Shown: positions 26,101 to 38,536 of the stretch, piece by piece | Layout of the letters: each line of letters opens with the position of its first letter | Position numbering within the stretch: position 1 is the stretch's first letter | DNA from: Antedon mediterranea | Lineage: Eukaryota > Echinodermata > Crinoidea > Comatulida > Antedonidae | Reading direction: 5' to 3' | DNA length: 64,000 nt | Assembly: GCF_964355755.1 (NCBI RefSeq) | Contig: NC_092670.1 | Coordinates: forward strand, 30,741,795-30,805,794 | Notes under the pieces: generated by a model | The model's input: only the letters and a program-made list of their open reading frames with translations | Told to the model about the DNA's origin: nothing | Database searches by the model: none | Program-made: the position numbers and the translations under genes

Positions 26101-27332
26101 TTCTCAATTCAACGTAATTGTCTATTAACACATATCTTTCAAACGTATAGGTCTATTGTTAGGCCAATACAAAATTAAAATGGATCCATTTTACCTATGT
26201 TGGCTGTACTGTATACGGTACTTGTTTTGGTCTATTAACCAAGCTAAAAGATGACTTATAAAACGTTTTAAAAGAAAGGAAAAGTATAAGGGTGAATAAA
26301 GTTAACGTTTCGGTCTTTTAGTCACAAGAGTGGCTATTGTTCCACACTAAACAAGCTACAACAAGCTTTAACACTGAGTAGGTGTATCATTGAAATTGAA
26401 CTATCAGCAATGGTTTCACAATGATAATATACTCCTCTTTCTATCCAGGCTCAATAATGCAATTATGATTCTTTGTTAACATATATGTTATTAGATTTGG
26501 TTGGCAAACTGACGACAGGCTGACGTCTAAAGCCAGTGTCAATGCGTGTGTATCATTGTTAATTATATTATTTGGCAGCGAAGATTGTATATTAATTAAA
26601 GAGGACATGTTCGTATGTATTGCCAATCTTCTTCAGATAAACGTGTTTCTGTACTTGAATTCGGACGATGTTCAATTTCAGTCTCAATTTCGAAAGAATA
26701 GCGTATACGCTGCAGTTATATTACACACGTTCCATATTCCACGCAAAACTATTTTAATTCTAGTTTATAACAAGTGCATCGTATTCATGATTATTTCTTA
26801 TTTACACATAGGTCATTGTAGCTTACCTGACCCTGTGATGAAACATCTTACTTATTATAGCGGCTAACTATTCTAAAGACAGATATGTCCGCTGTCAAAT
26901 TACGCTTACGCCAACGCAATGTCATGTGATTAGGCCTATGCTGACGTCTCACGCGATTGTGAACGCTTTGTGTCAACAATGTATATGTTCCACAAATGGG
27001 ATTGCGCGCAAAATGGAAACGTAAGCAAAATAAGCGTTGCGATTACGTGACATGTATTACCTTAGCTTATATTGCGTCGTGTATTAACGCTTTTGATATA
27101 TCGTCTGGTCCGTTCCTTATAATAAGCTGACGATATGACAGTTTTTATTACACAACATATAATCATCATTTGTACCAGATTTATTCTAACACCTTTCAAT
27201 CTTTTACTGAAACATTTATTTGAACGGGAGATTTGACATCCATTAAACGCTTACATAGGGACATGTGGGACTAATGTAAAGGGATCAAAAGCCGACACGG
27301 CTATCAGAGGTGGTTGAGAGACGATGAAGTTC
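23175..27332. other. Anonymous AT-rich DNA
   Basis: No supported gene; the longest frames are 103-107 codons without motifs. A short GATCTGAATCTGATCTG run lies at about 24771-24792. At 26880-27060 a CpG-rich stretch contains partly inverted words (ACGCTTACGCCAACGC and AAGCGTTGCGATTACG) and may be a very old fold-back element. Confidence 0.45.
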
Positions 27333-27463
27333 TAAAGCGTGCTTCCCACTCGGATAGAAATAACGCAAGGACGTAAAGCGCACCGCAAGTTAAGTTTACT
27401 AATCACAACTACTCATGCGTTTTGAGTAGCCGTTGTTTTGCCTCCGAGTGGGAACCAACCTTA
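27333..27463. mobile_element. Fold-back MITE, family A-like, diverged copy
   Basis: A 131 bp unit with ends TAAAGCGTGCTTCCCACTCGG and CCGAGTGGGAACCAACCTTA and an internal AACGCAAGGACGTAA. Ends and internal word match family A, but the core is shorter and different, so it is a subfamily or internally deleted form. Confidence 0.7.
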
Positions 27464-27634
27464 AAATCAAAGTATAGCCTATTAATCAACGGAATAATTT
27501 ATATACCAATCTTCTTCCCCAATTTGCATATTTGAAAATACATATTTTAGGATTCGGTCATTAGAGATTTCCCCTGCCATTTCAATTGTTGTGCATTCTT
27601 TCAGGCTACTTATTTCTGAATATTACGAACTGTC

Positions 27635-27712
27635 GAACGGGTTAGAAGTTTGTGGGACCGGGTCCGGTACCAAGAACGGGTTAGAAGTTTGTGGGACCGG
27701 GTCCGGTACCAC
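27635..27712. repeat. 39 bp tandem duplication
   Basis: Two head-to-tail 39 bp copies beginning GAACGGGTTAGAAG and carrying GGGACCGGGTCCGGTACC. They differ only at the last base and are much more GC-rich than the surroundings. Confidence 0.9.
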
Positions 27713-29407
27713 AACGCATACATTTCCATAATACGCGCCTTTCGGCACTACTCTGTGAGCGGCTGCAAGCAACATGGAGAACTTAAGTAAAGTTTATCGG
27801 TTCATGGTCAAGAAAAATCGATGTGTGTGTGTGTGTGTTTGTTTTGTTTTAGTTTAACAAAGGTGCCTGGTCTATATTAATTAAGAATGACCAGGTAAAA
27901 CAAACAAAGTTAAGGGAACGCGACATACACAATTGTCATTCATGTATAAAACGATATAGATAATTCCTTCGTGTGTGCATCCTCTCTGACGCGTGTGGAA
28001 CCAAACTGACGCGTGAGCAATCATTCAAGCATTTGTGAACATGATAGAATTAAATTAGTGTACGTCACGAGTACGAGTCAACTTTCTTTATTTTGTTTGA
28101 GTATAATCGGAATAACAACCAAATGTGTCCACACTTCAGAAAATGTCAAGAACGTTTTTCGGAGGGCACAGTGTGCTTAGACCTCGGTGAGGTTAAATTT
28201 GTTTAAACTGCCAATAATCAACACACTTGTTGTTTGCATTTATGCCTTATACTGGTCTACTGAGCTGTTCGTGCTGAATCATTACCAACTTCAGAACATG
28301 TATATAAAAAATGAATAACTTATGAATTTAACTCTAAATAAACACTCCGTATTTATATTGCAATCCACAATCTGTCTACGAATACAAACTTATAGTTTAT
28401 ATCATGTAGGGCTGGCTTGAGGTGTTTTGTTTTATAGATTTCTCGTGGAATGGAACAGAAAGAAGAATGTAATGAATTTTATTTTAAAAAAACCACTTAT
28501 TTTATCGTTTCCTGGCTGTTTACCGTTGAATGGAATCAGTGATGATATGCAAAATATTTTCGCATTGTTGTACCGTTAGTATGAATGAATTTAACTTTGT
28601 TGTCTTATACTTGTTTTATACTACGTTTTACGAGACAGAACGCGTAGGCCTAATATTACTAAAATCGATTTAATGAGCTAATACAAAATTATATAGCATG
28701 TACCATTATATAGGAAGCGCCTCTAGCTAGAGGACCTAGCAACTATACGTTATGTCAATTGAGGGCATGTGAGGACAATCTCGGCCTCTCGCTCAATTTT
28801 CGACACAACTTGTGTGCGGATTAGGCTATATAGGTGCGTAAGTTTGTAGGCCGTGGTATAGGTAGAAGTTCTCTATTAACCAAATGAATTTAACTGCTGG
28901 TTACTTCCCATCACCACTATCGGTAGTTTAAACAATAACAAATATAGTATATAAATAAATATATCACTCGATTTACTTTACCACGATTCTAGGTTGGACG
29001 TTGGTCTAACACTGTTACTGATAATATTTAGCTTTGGATGTAAGGCCTATTATTATGATTATAACAGAAGGGTTGTTCATTATTATATCCGTCTGGCGTT
29101 AATTTAATCGGAGGCTCATGCCATTGTCATTATTACGCCTAGTGAACGCATTTTAAATGGATAGAATCTATTATTTATTAACGTCCGAGTTTATTAACCG
29201 TATTGTGAACCTGTTTCGTTTATTGTTCTTTAGTTTTGGATTTCTATTGTGACCTCGGTCATTATGCAAGTATTGAGTTGAAATGAATACATGCGGACAA
29301 CAGCAAATGAAATTCATATTTATAATGATGCTTATCATATTGTTATGAATAATTATTAAATGTGAATCACTTATTTTAATGACGGAAAGGTATTCAAAAT
29401 CATGTAC
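27713..29407. other. Anonymous DNA with a (GT)n tract
   Basis: A GT dinucleotide run lies at 27822-27838. Otherwise AT-rich with no supported gene or element. Confidence 0.5.
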
Positions 29408-29490
29408 ATAGAACCCCTTTCAAGGGGATACCTACGGGAGCGAGAAAAATGTTCCCGAGGGTTGTTCCCGAGGTAGATTCCCGAGTTCTA
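29408..29490. repeat. Dispersed AACCCC/GGGACACC repeat, fragment
   Basis: Begins TAGAACCCCTTTCAAGGGGATACC and continues with GTTCCCGAG words. The opening block is shared with the copies at 31270, 50313, 52146, 60168 and 61130. Confidence 0.45.
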
Positions 29491-29521
29491 AATAGGTGTG
29501 TCTACAAAATTGTGTGCGGTT

Positions 29522-29551
29522 GGGGGAGGGAGGGGGGGGGGGGTAGTTGGG
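29522..29551 (+). other. G-rich tract, potential G-quadruplex
   Basis: Four G runs (5, 3, 12 and 4 G) separated by one to five bases on the + strand, in otherwise AT-rich DNA. It satisfies the simple G3+N1-7 rule. No adjacent gene tells what it would regulate. Confidence 0.6.
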
Positions 29552-30699
29552 GCTCTTTTTTGTTTTATTTTCTGTGCTGTTTAATTATGTTATTTTTGTT
29601 ATTGTGGAAATATAAAACAGTTTGCGGTCCTACAGATACAGTAATCTGTTTACATACAGTATGTGCGCGCTTATCTTTTTGTGAAACAAACAACGTAAAA
29701 TATTAAAAATGAAGTTCCAATCAAATGACATGCCAAGTAAATATTATTATCTTTGATTGATTTCTATTTTATATGCCATACCTTTAACCTGTTAATCATG
29801 CTATTTAAGGCTGTTTTATCTACGATACAGTCATACCGTACATCATTCTATTGTATACGTCTCTTATCTTCAAGCTATTAAATTAAACACCAATTAGGTT
29901 AACCAGATGCCAATGACTTTATAAATTATAAATACAATAACCATTTTTATTCACTAATAATTTGTTATGTCATTGACATAGGAAATTGATTATAGTATTA
30001 GTAGTGAGTGCAATGATTATTTTAGTAGTACATACAATAAACGCTCTAATAATACTAATTAAAAGAACTAATAAATTGCCAATTAATGTCATCCACTTAA
30101 TGTGGCGAGTTTATTTCCTTTTTTGTGGTGTAACTTACCACTTTTATTCGTTCATCTTAATAATTACATTCACATAATTACTCTTTGTTTTTCATAATTT
30201 TCTTGAATGTACGATACTTAATGTGACGAGTTAGAGACGAAACGATGTCTAATCTAATGGTTGTATTTTAACTAAAGGACCTTCAAGCATATTTTTAAAC
30301 ATCTCATGAAGGACCAGTCAAGGTCAATTGCCATAAATAAAGAATGGCCAAAACTATCATCCAAAAATACATGAAATGTGTACTGTCTAAAATTATAAAT
30401 AAACTGGTGTTTCTATAGAACAATCCACGATACTTTACTGTAGGCTGTATGTAGGCCTTGTTGTAAAACGGAAGTTTGATATTACATTCCACGTACGTGT
30501 CAAGACAACGAGCATAAAATACAAGAACAAACGGAGAACCTGACCCGTTTTCAAATAATACCAACTATAACTACAAACTATACAAATCGTTGTAAAACAA
30601 TAATGGTTCTAATCTATGATAAGTATTACACACTAAACTATTAGAAATATTTAAAAACAGTAATCATCTCCTGATTAGTTTATCCGTTTTATTTGTATT
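29552..30699. other. Anonymous AT-rich DNA
   Basis: Short hydrophobic open frames at 29986-30177 and 30304-30564 look like chance translations of AT-rich sequence. Nothing else supported. Confidence 0.5.
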
Positions 30700-31053
30700 A
30701 ACAAATGGCCGAGCGGTTAAGGCAGGGGCGCCGTTTACCGTACCTAAAGAGCCAACAACATCGGCAAGGGTTCGAGGCCGACTCGCTCCAAGTTCTGGTG
30801 GTGGAACAAGTCTTCTCGGATAAGGACTATAAACCGTAGGTCCAGTGTACACAGTTATAACCTGTGTGCACTTTAAAGAACCCAGTTCATTATTCGAAAA
30901 GAGTAGGGGGTTACCCCGGTGAACTGGTTCACAAAATAGCCCCTGTATCAGGAGGATTACCACCTATCTGATAGGACAGTGATTAATTCACTATTGGTAA
31001 TCCTTGGCCACAGTGCCTAAAGACATAAAATAAAAAATAAATAAAATAACATA
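30700..31053 (+). mobile_element. tRNA-derived SINE
   Basis: The head carries an exact Pol III A box, TGGCCGAGCGG (30706-30716), and an exact B box, GGTTCGAGGCC (30769-30779). The 53 bp spacing suits a tRNA with a long variable arm (Leu/Ser type). About 130 bp follow (30800-30930), containing TCTTCTCGGATAAGGAC, AAACCGTAGGTCC, CTTTAAAGAACCCAG and TCGAAAAGAGTAGGGGGTTA. From memory this resembles the conserved central domain shared by many invertebrate SINEs. The tail region (CCTTGGCCACAGTGCCTAAAGAC) ends in AAATAAAAAATAAATAAAATAA at about 31025-31050, presumably borrowed from a partner LINE. Target duplications are not clear. Three-part structure and promoter boxes are directly visible; the family name is not assigned. 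Confidence 0.85.
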
Positions 31054-31084
31054 CAGTAGAACACAGGACAATTAGTGGACACCT

Positions 31085-31269
31085 TAAAGCTTGGTTCCCA
31101 CTAGAACGTAACGCAAGGACGTAAACGCAACGCAAGCGTTTTAACCAATGACAAGCGAAGTTATAGACAGTTAGCAATCACAAGCGAATAAGCCATCGCT
31201 TGTGATTGGTCAATTCACTCGCGTTGTGTTACGTCCTTGTGTTGCGTCGCTAGTGGGAACCACGCTTCA
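31085..31269. mobile_element. Fold-back MITE, family A, copy 2
   Basis: 185 bp, the same length and sequence as 22990-23174 apart from scattered differences, in reverse orientation. Ends are TAAAGCTTGGTTCCCACTAG and CTAGTGGGAACCACGCTTCA. It inserted about 30 bp beyond the SINE tail. Confidence 0.85.
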
Positions 31270-31395
31270 GGACCCAACCAACTGCTCTATAATAATATAG
31301 GATTTTGTCGTAATGGTAAACTTCACAAGAAAAATGTGTCCCCATTGTAGAGGTATCCATTAAATAGAGGTTTCTCAAAGAAGGGGTTCTGTGTA
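31270..31395. repeat. Dispersed AACCCC/GGGACACC repeat, copy
   Basis: Contains AGGACCCAACCAACTG, TGTCCCCATTGTAGAGGTATCC, TTAAATAGAGGTTTC and AGAAGGGGTTCT, the same words in the same family order as the copies at 50313 and 61130. It abuts the family A MITE. Confidence 0.5.
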
Positions 31396-33930
31396 GTTTC
31401 TAATATTAACATTATAATAACGGATTGGATTTGAAGTAGGCCTGCAGCCTTCAAAACAAACGAAACCTAGACCTTTAAACGTTCAACCTTGTCGGTCTAC
31501 AGTGTTTGCATAGCAACGACTTTGTACTTGGTTTGCATATAGTGGGTCAAAATATTGTGAACGTTAAGCTCTGTATACACTATCAAACTAGTTTTACAAC
31601 AAAATGTACGTGTGATATGCCCACATATGGTAGTGATATTCCCAAATAGGAATGGTAGTGATATGACATCATGTCCATGGCACATCACATTTCGTTGTGA
31701 CATAAAATTTGATAGTCTGGACCGAGCTTTATTGAGCAAGAACTAATGGAAAATAATGGAAAAACTATTTATTTAGATGTTTGCTACAGCCACCCTTATG
31801 TTAGTCTTAACAACCCCAAATTAGTATTTCTTTTAAAGCAATAGAATAAAAACTCCCGTGGAATTGGTGGACCAATATGTAACGCGCGTCCATAATGTGA
31901 TGAAAAACATTACGTTATTTTTTCGCGCGCGTCAAAACTGATGAAAGCATCACATATTGTGTACGCGCGCGTCCTTGACATTATTCAATGCTATATAATA
32001 TTGTGATACGTTGTTGTAAGTCTGTTCGTTGTGTATAGTATGCTGGTACCGTTACCGTATACTTTACAACAAACAAAGCACATCACTTTGCTTCTTTCGT
32101 TGCATTATTGATTATTATACGATGATATGGGCACGAAATCGAATTAAGCACTAATGTCCTAATAGAACTAATCTATGATTATATTTTTACATAATTGTTT
32201 ATAAATGTATTTTATTATCATATTTCCTGCAAAACTAAACTACATTGACTGTAGTATAACACAATGCATGGTCACAATTAATAGGTACTATAGGCTTACC
32301 AACAAAGTCACAAATAAACCTACTATTCAATATATACAAATATGTGACATGTGCGTTCACGTAAATACACAGACACAGCACAATATGTACACAACTCGTT
32401 TTTAATTTTAAAAACTAGACACTCTATATTACTTTTTTCATTATTAAAACTCAATCGTGTGTGTAGGCCCCACCGTACGAACTAACAATGACTGACCTAC
32501 TATAAGCACGGTACGTATAAGCACTCGGGTATGACGCAGCCATGGCTACTCGTTGATTTGATAACTGTTGTTAATAACAGTTATTTCGACAGTTAGTTTG
32601 AAATGTCTAGGGCAATAATGTACAAAACAAAGTGACCTAACCAAAGAGGCTTTACTTACAGACAGGTCCGTCCGGCTATAAATCCTATTGCCTGTTTGTT
32701 GTACGCAAGTTGAGCTTAAACCGTAAACGTATTATTCATTCAGAAAATGCAGTAGGCATTAGATTAGACTACCAATAATAGTCTACACGTTAACAGTCCT
32801 CGTTGTAAAAGAGTATTTTTAAAACAGCTGCTGTTACTTACTTCTACTAAAACACAGTTATTATTCACAATTCCTCTATTCATATATGTGCAATACTCAA
32901 GCTGTACTCTTGCTGATCGACTACGTAAATATGATACAAACAATACAATATTCTATCTAACTACCCATGTATACTATCACGTGGTTAGGCAACAAGTAAT
33001 GACCCTTGAACTCTATCTAGGCCATTTTAAGGGACGTATCGCAACAGCTGTAGATACTTCCATGGTAGATTTGGCCAATCAACGACTTTTTACAACCAAC
33101 CAATCATGTGCACAGTAAATTGAAATTGATTTCATGGATCCTATTGACATAAATACAACTTAACTGCCATATAATTCTTCTAGTGGAAGTTTATAATATT
33201 TGTTTCATATGATCTCCTATTTTGCCCAAAATACAAATGCAATACTTATTATACATGTTATAGGCCTATAACACAATTGTTTTATTCAGTTTTATTCAAA
33301 TGATTGTGTTCGCACAAACATAGACAATATGTTGAAATTAAGGTGATGTGCATCTGACGCAGCTTCTGAACAAAATTGAATTGAAACAATGTTTGAATGG
33401 TTTTTTTTACACTTGGTTCACTTGGAGTCTTCGTACAAATGAGCAAATAATAATATATTTTCATATAATAAATAAAACAGTTTTTGAAGGGCATTGGTGG
33501 TACATACTTCTACAGTTGAATACAGAGTATATTGAGAAACCTTACAAGGAATTTTAGATAGTAATTATCTTCTTTTTAAAAACGTTTCCATTATATAAGT
33601 TATATAAAGTCACCTACGTCACTTAATTTACTGAATTTAAAATGATGACGTCTTTCCAACGGTAATCATGGATAACAGTTCAATAGAAAAACTAAATACT
33701 AAATCTACGTTTGAAGGAAATAATTTGACCATGAAAATGATACGAAATGGAAAAATAGTTGATAATATCTGTATATATATAACTTTATCGTTTTGATTTA
33801 GCTTTTCGCTTTTTTTTGTATCTCCATTGAGATCCAGCCACTGATAGATACCCACAGCATTGTCATTTTTTCAGTAATTTGCCTTTGGATTTATATATAT
33901 ATCAAAACGAGAAGTAAAACAGCCAGAAAA
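31396..33930. other. Anonymous DNA with a CpG-rich patch
   Basis: At 31880-31975 the words AACGCGCGTCCATAATGTGATGA, TTCGCGCGCGTCAAAACTGATGA and TACGCGCGCGTCC form a loose threefold repeat rich in CGCG, which is unusual here. No gene is supported elsewhere in the stretch. Confidence 0.45.
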
Positions 33931-33971
33931 GTTAGCAGAGCTTTCGGGCAACACTAGCCCTTCATCAGTGC
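33931..33971 (-). ncRNA. Hammerhead-like motif, probably retroelement-derived
   Basis: On the minus strand the order is CTGATGA, a single A, GGGC, a 7 nt loop, GCCC, GAAA, then GCTCTGC. CTGATGA ... hairpin ... GAAA is the core arrangement of a hammerhead ribozyme, and GC-TCT-GC could be the very short helix III typical of retroelement hammerheads. Against it, an extra A sits between CTGATGA and helix II, and the flanks that should form helix I do not pair by eye. Similar CTGATGAAG...GAAA strings are, from memory, common in Penelope-like repeats. A decayed ribozyme or a simple repeat remnant is more likely than an active one. Confidence 0.25.
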
Positions 33972-36900
33972 AAATATATTTAACAGTGTTTTCAATATTG
34001 AGCATGCGTATCTTAACAAAGTGGTATATAACAATACTCTATAATATGAATGTCACTCTTTCCGTTGGTCAAACTGAATCACGCTACAATAATGAATGGC
34101 TATTTCCTTTTCATGATAATAGACAGCATGGTTCTTCTTCTGGCAAAATGCAGTTTCACAATTCCACTAAGGCCAAATATTATTATAAGTAAATAAATTT
34201 AAAAAAATTTTTCACTTGCTATACCCAATGAAATAAAGGTAAAACGCATATAAATATGTTATCAACATTTAACAATCATATATTAGACCAATATTGGAAT
34301 ATCCTAGTCTAGGTTGTAGTCTGTTTTTCGTCTATAAAATGGTATCCCAGCGGTAATTCTGGTAACAAGTTAGGCCTACACAATAAGCTGATCCCCCGGA
34401 AAGGAAATAGTACTGTATATTTGTAGATTAGACACGGGTGGTATTTGGATGTCATGCCTCCTTGGAACCAGATCCAGGGGGTTATCCCGTGGGTCTCCAC
34501 TTAGCTTTCATTTGTTTGTGTCGTCGCACAATTCGCAAAACCATGCAAGGTTGTTTTTTTTTTTGCCTAGAGTAGTACAGTAGTGTTAGTGTGGTTTCTA
34601 TTTTTAGTCTATTATGTGCCCCTTACAGTAAACAATCTGGAACATAAAATGAGTAATAATAGGAATCAATAACGGTATTTAGGCCGCGGTAATAATGTAA
34701 TCATGACATTTGTAACCCCTTGAAGAAGATTAATCCCTCGCTGTTGGTAACAAATACACACAGTGCGAAAAAAAAGCAATAAATAAATAAAACTCCGAAA
34801 TCGGACTGCTAACTATATACGACAAAAATGAATATTAGGTCAATAGAAAAATTAAAACTTACTTTTAGGTGTCACATTCAAATTGAATTACGAGAACTGT
34901 TATTTCTATAAATTCATTATATTACTACAAACTCTGTTTTACATTAATCGAATGTTAAGTCCCAGGGTGTTTGGAAATTCTGTTCATAAAATCGGCGTTA
35001 ATCCGATAAAGCCTACAGAATAATTGCATTAAAATTCAATTTCGCTGAACAACTCAATTAAAATTCACTGCCATTCTGTAAAGTGTATTACTAATTGTAC
35101 GCCGGTTTTTATTTTATTTTTTAATTTATTTTTTGAGCGTACACCCACCTTTCGCTTTTTTTCTTCTGGTTTTACGTTTATCGTATAGTATTTAGTTTAT
35201 ACCTCAAAAGATACATTTGTATTTCTAATGCCATTTTAATGCAATATAATAATTATTCACTTTGACCAAAAATGTTATCGAACAAAAAATATTTACCTAA
35301 AAAACTGTAAAGCAGATGGACATCTTACATTATTAATGACATTGTGACTTTAGTTTTAAAAGAGTTTTATTTCTAGTGACTTTTTCTTTTCTTCTTCTGT
35401 GATGGCGCTAGTTACACTCGGTTATGCATGATTACTCGAACGTAATGCATACAATACATAAATATGGAGAAAGATAGGTACTCGGTTTCCATTGCGAGTA
35501 TGCTAACAAGCGTGATGTAAATATAATAATGTTCAAATTTGTTTAACAGATTGTCATTATTATGTAAGCCTACTTGTCAGACCCGACATCATAATTCTTT
35601 TTCTATTATTCAGTGTGAATTTTAGGCTTCTTCATGTTTATATTATGGAGTTTAAAATACTGAAACACAGATTTACGTGTCGTTCTAGGTCTAACATAAA
35701 CAGTTGATATGAAAATCGAAACTAATAGATGACAAGTCCTCGTTATCCTTACAGACGTTGGCTTTGGCTTCTGGGCATCGATTGGAGAATGGACTCTACG
35801 AGTAAACAGCACTGATTCCAATTACTGATATAAAATATGGATTACATACAGAAGCTTTATTAAATTATGGATGTATACACCGAAACAATCAGCCAATGTT
35901 TTAAGCTAAAGCGTATAATCATAGTTTAAGAAGGTGGTGATGGAGCAACTCTTTATACTTGCTTATATAACGCAGACTGCATATTCGAATCGAAATCCCC
36001 TGCGATTGCATTGAATATTGCAAAAAGAAAACTAAGGTATATATTTATATTCCTTGAGGCCATTCACATCACGCTGCGACATTTTATGAACAAATGTTAG
36101 GCTAAACCTAGGTTTTGACACATTATTTTAATATAATTTATCGCAGCAGTATAATAAAGGCAAGCTATTACTGTGAGGTATTCGAAGGTTAAAGCATGGG
36201 GTCCCTAGTGTTAGTTCAATGGGTTATTTTGTAGTAGTAGGCGTAAGTACAGCAATTAATGAATTGAAAATAGTGTAGGCATACAGTATGAATCGTACAC
36301 TGGTTATGTAAAACTTAATACAAATTGAGAATAAAACAACCTAATATATTTGACTGATCCTAAAAAAAATGTATAATAGTTTATTAATATTAACATCCAC
36401 GGAGGACAACATTGCTTTAAAAACACACTCTTTTAACTCTGGTTGTTTAGATAACGCAGTGTCTTGCCTATTTGGCCTTCCATACACTGGACAGCGTGAG
36501 GCCATAATGGACATCGAAGCAGAAAAAAATGTATGCACGGAGGATTTGCTAATAATAATAAATTAAAGTGTACAACACGCATTAAACCATATGTTGTTCC
36601 AGTCCATGATCAACTAGACATAATTATTGACAACAAAAAAACATATAAAAAAACATTGTTTAGATTGAAATTGTAATGTGCTGTATACTAAATGGCAGCG
36701 ACATTCGAACATATATGAATAAACGAATACCCGTTTAATTAAGCGAATAATGTTACCCTTTGTACTTTTTTTGTTTAATGCAACACTGAACAAACACTAT
36801 ATTATATAATTGTCTAAAATAATGTAATTATTGAGGTAAACTTTAGACCTAGGCCTACAGTGCAAAAGTTGTTTGTTGTGACAGCCAAAGTAGCTGCATC

Positions 36901-38536
36901 ACAAACGCGTACTATAGTGAACATTAATATTGCATTGCTTTTGTAGATTTGATGATGTGGTCGATGATTGTGAGTTGGTTGTGCGAGGAGTTGACAACCA
37001 GTATTGGGAATATTAATCAACAATAATATGCAGTTCATTAACAATGAAAGGTCACAATAAACATGTATTCAACACCGTTGAAATTGGTCCATGTTATCAC
37101 ATGACGCCTGAAGAGAAACCATCAACAACAGAAAGTGAACACAGTTGCAGACAATATATTTTGCTAAAAATTACAACATGACAATGACAATATTTTGTTT
37201 CGGTTAAATGTCTGATGCAAATGTGTATAATGTGGTTCATTGAACGTCAGACCAATAGTCTTGAATAAGACAAAACAATTATACAAATTCCGACACATGT
37301 TCATCTACCGGAATAATCGATACGCGCATGGTATAGTACCGATGAATTAGTACCTCCATGGATAAACATACCAACGTTAGCATTGCAAGTAAATGTTGAA
37401 GACTGAAGTCGCATTTAACGAAAACAACAATTTTCTGGGTTTGTGAACATTTCATTGTGCCCAGTGGTTTTACTCATGAATAATTGTATGATGAACACTA
37501 CACATCAACTAAACGTGTGCATTTTGTAAACAGATGAATCGACCTAACATAAACTGCAGGCTTTCTAATTATCGTCAGTAAGGCGATTATAATTATCATA
37601 ACAATAACAATTGTTTTGAACGAGTGACCAGAGGTGACCTGGCTTCAAATACTGTATAAAATAAAACATAAGTGTAAAAACTGTCGTTACTCCAGGTACT
37701 GATCCACAATGGCCAAATCGGGTATGCTTTCTGGCACCAAAAATAATTTCTTAAAAAACACCGCTCGACTTTTTCAGAGTCTAGTTTTAATTATTGTTTT
37801 TCTTGCTTCATGAAATGATGTTTTTTTTTTGTATTGATATTCTATCTAAGTAATAATTCAAACAAATATCTATGTGTTATCAATTATTTTTGTTTAACAA
37901 AGAAGTAAACATATATAGTCTGAAATATTTAATTATTAATATTAATAAATAAATATAAATGTGTTGTGTAGTCCGTGGCCTCTGTAGAAAACAAAAATAT
38001 AATCCTAAATTAACATAGTACAGTTGTAGTGTGAATATTCTGGAAAAAGGACATTCATTCTCCCCAAAGTCTTCTGACCCTGCACAAGCACATAAACATT
38101 CCAGTAAACAATTTTTTTTTTCACGAACCTTTGTCGTACAGCCACCGACAAAAGTACTCACTAGTCAAACAATTCTTCATCTTTACAAACCATTCGCTTA
38201 ATTATTTCCATAGAGGAAGAAAGGTTTTGACCACTACTGACCACTGGCGGTAATTATACCCGGCCAACGTTCAGCCAAAACGAAGTAATTGATTATCGAA
38301 CGTGACTTGCAGACTAATTTATGCAAAGACTCTCTTCTCCCAGACGTGCGTTGGGGTTTGCGCATGCCCAGTCCAAATTCCTAGTTTTGTTCAGCTTCCG
38401 AATATAACTGTCTAAAGGCGCATATTAGTCTACGTCTACAGGTATCCTATAGCATAAGTTGTGCTTCCAATTTCTGGTCATCTTGCACTGATATTATGAA
38501 GCTATCATTTACACTTTGTTCCGTTTTAGTATGAGT
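33972..38536. other. Anonymous AT-rich DNA
   Basis: No supported gene. Overlapping frames on both strands at 36341-36566 show that open frames of 65 codons arise by chance here. An imperfect GTACGC...GCGTAC inverted pair flanks a T-rich run at about 35099-35146. Confidence 0.5.

Noticed and set aside
30700-30790. tRNA-Leu/Ser gene
   Set aside because: A and B boxes are perfect but the anticodon region and acceptor stem do not form a cloverleaf, and the sequence continues into a SINE body.
33931-33971. Functional hammerhead ribozyme
   Set aside because: Helix I does not pair and an extra A separates the core from helix II; kept only as a low-confidence motif.
36341-36566. Overlapping sense/antisense 65-codon genes
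   Set aside because: Mutually overlapping frames on both strands without motifs; typical random open frames.
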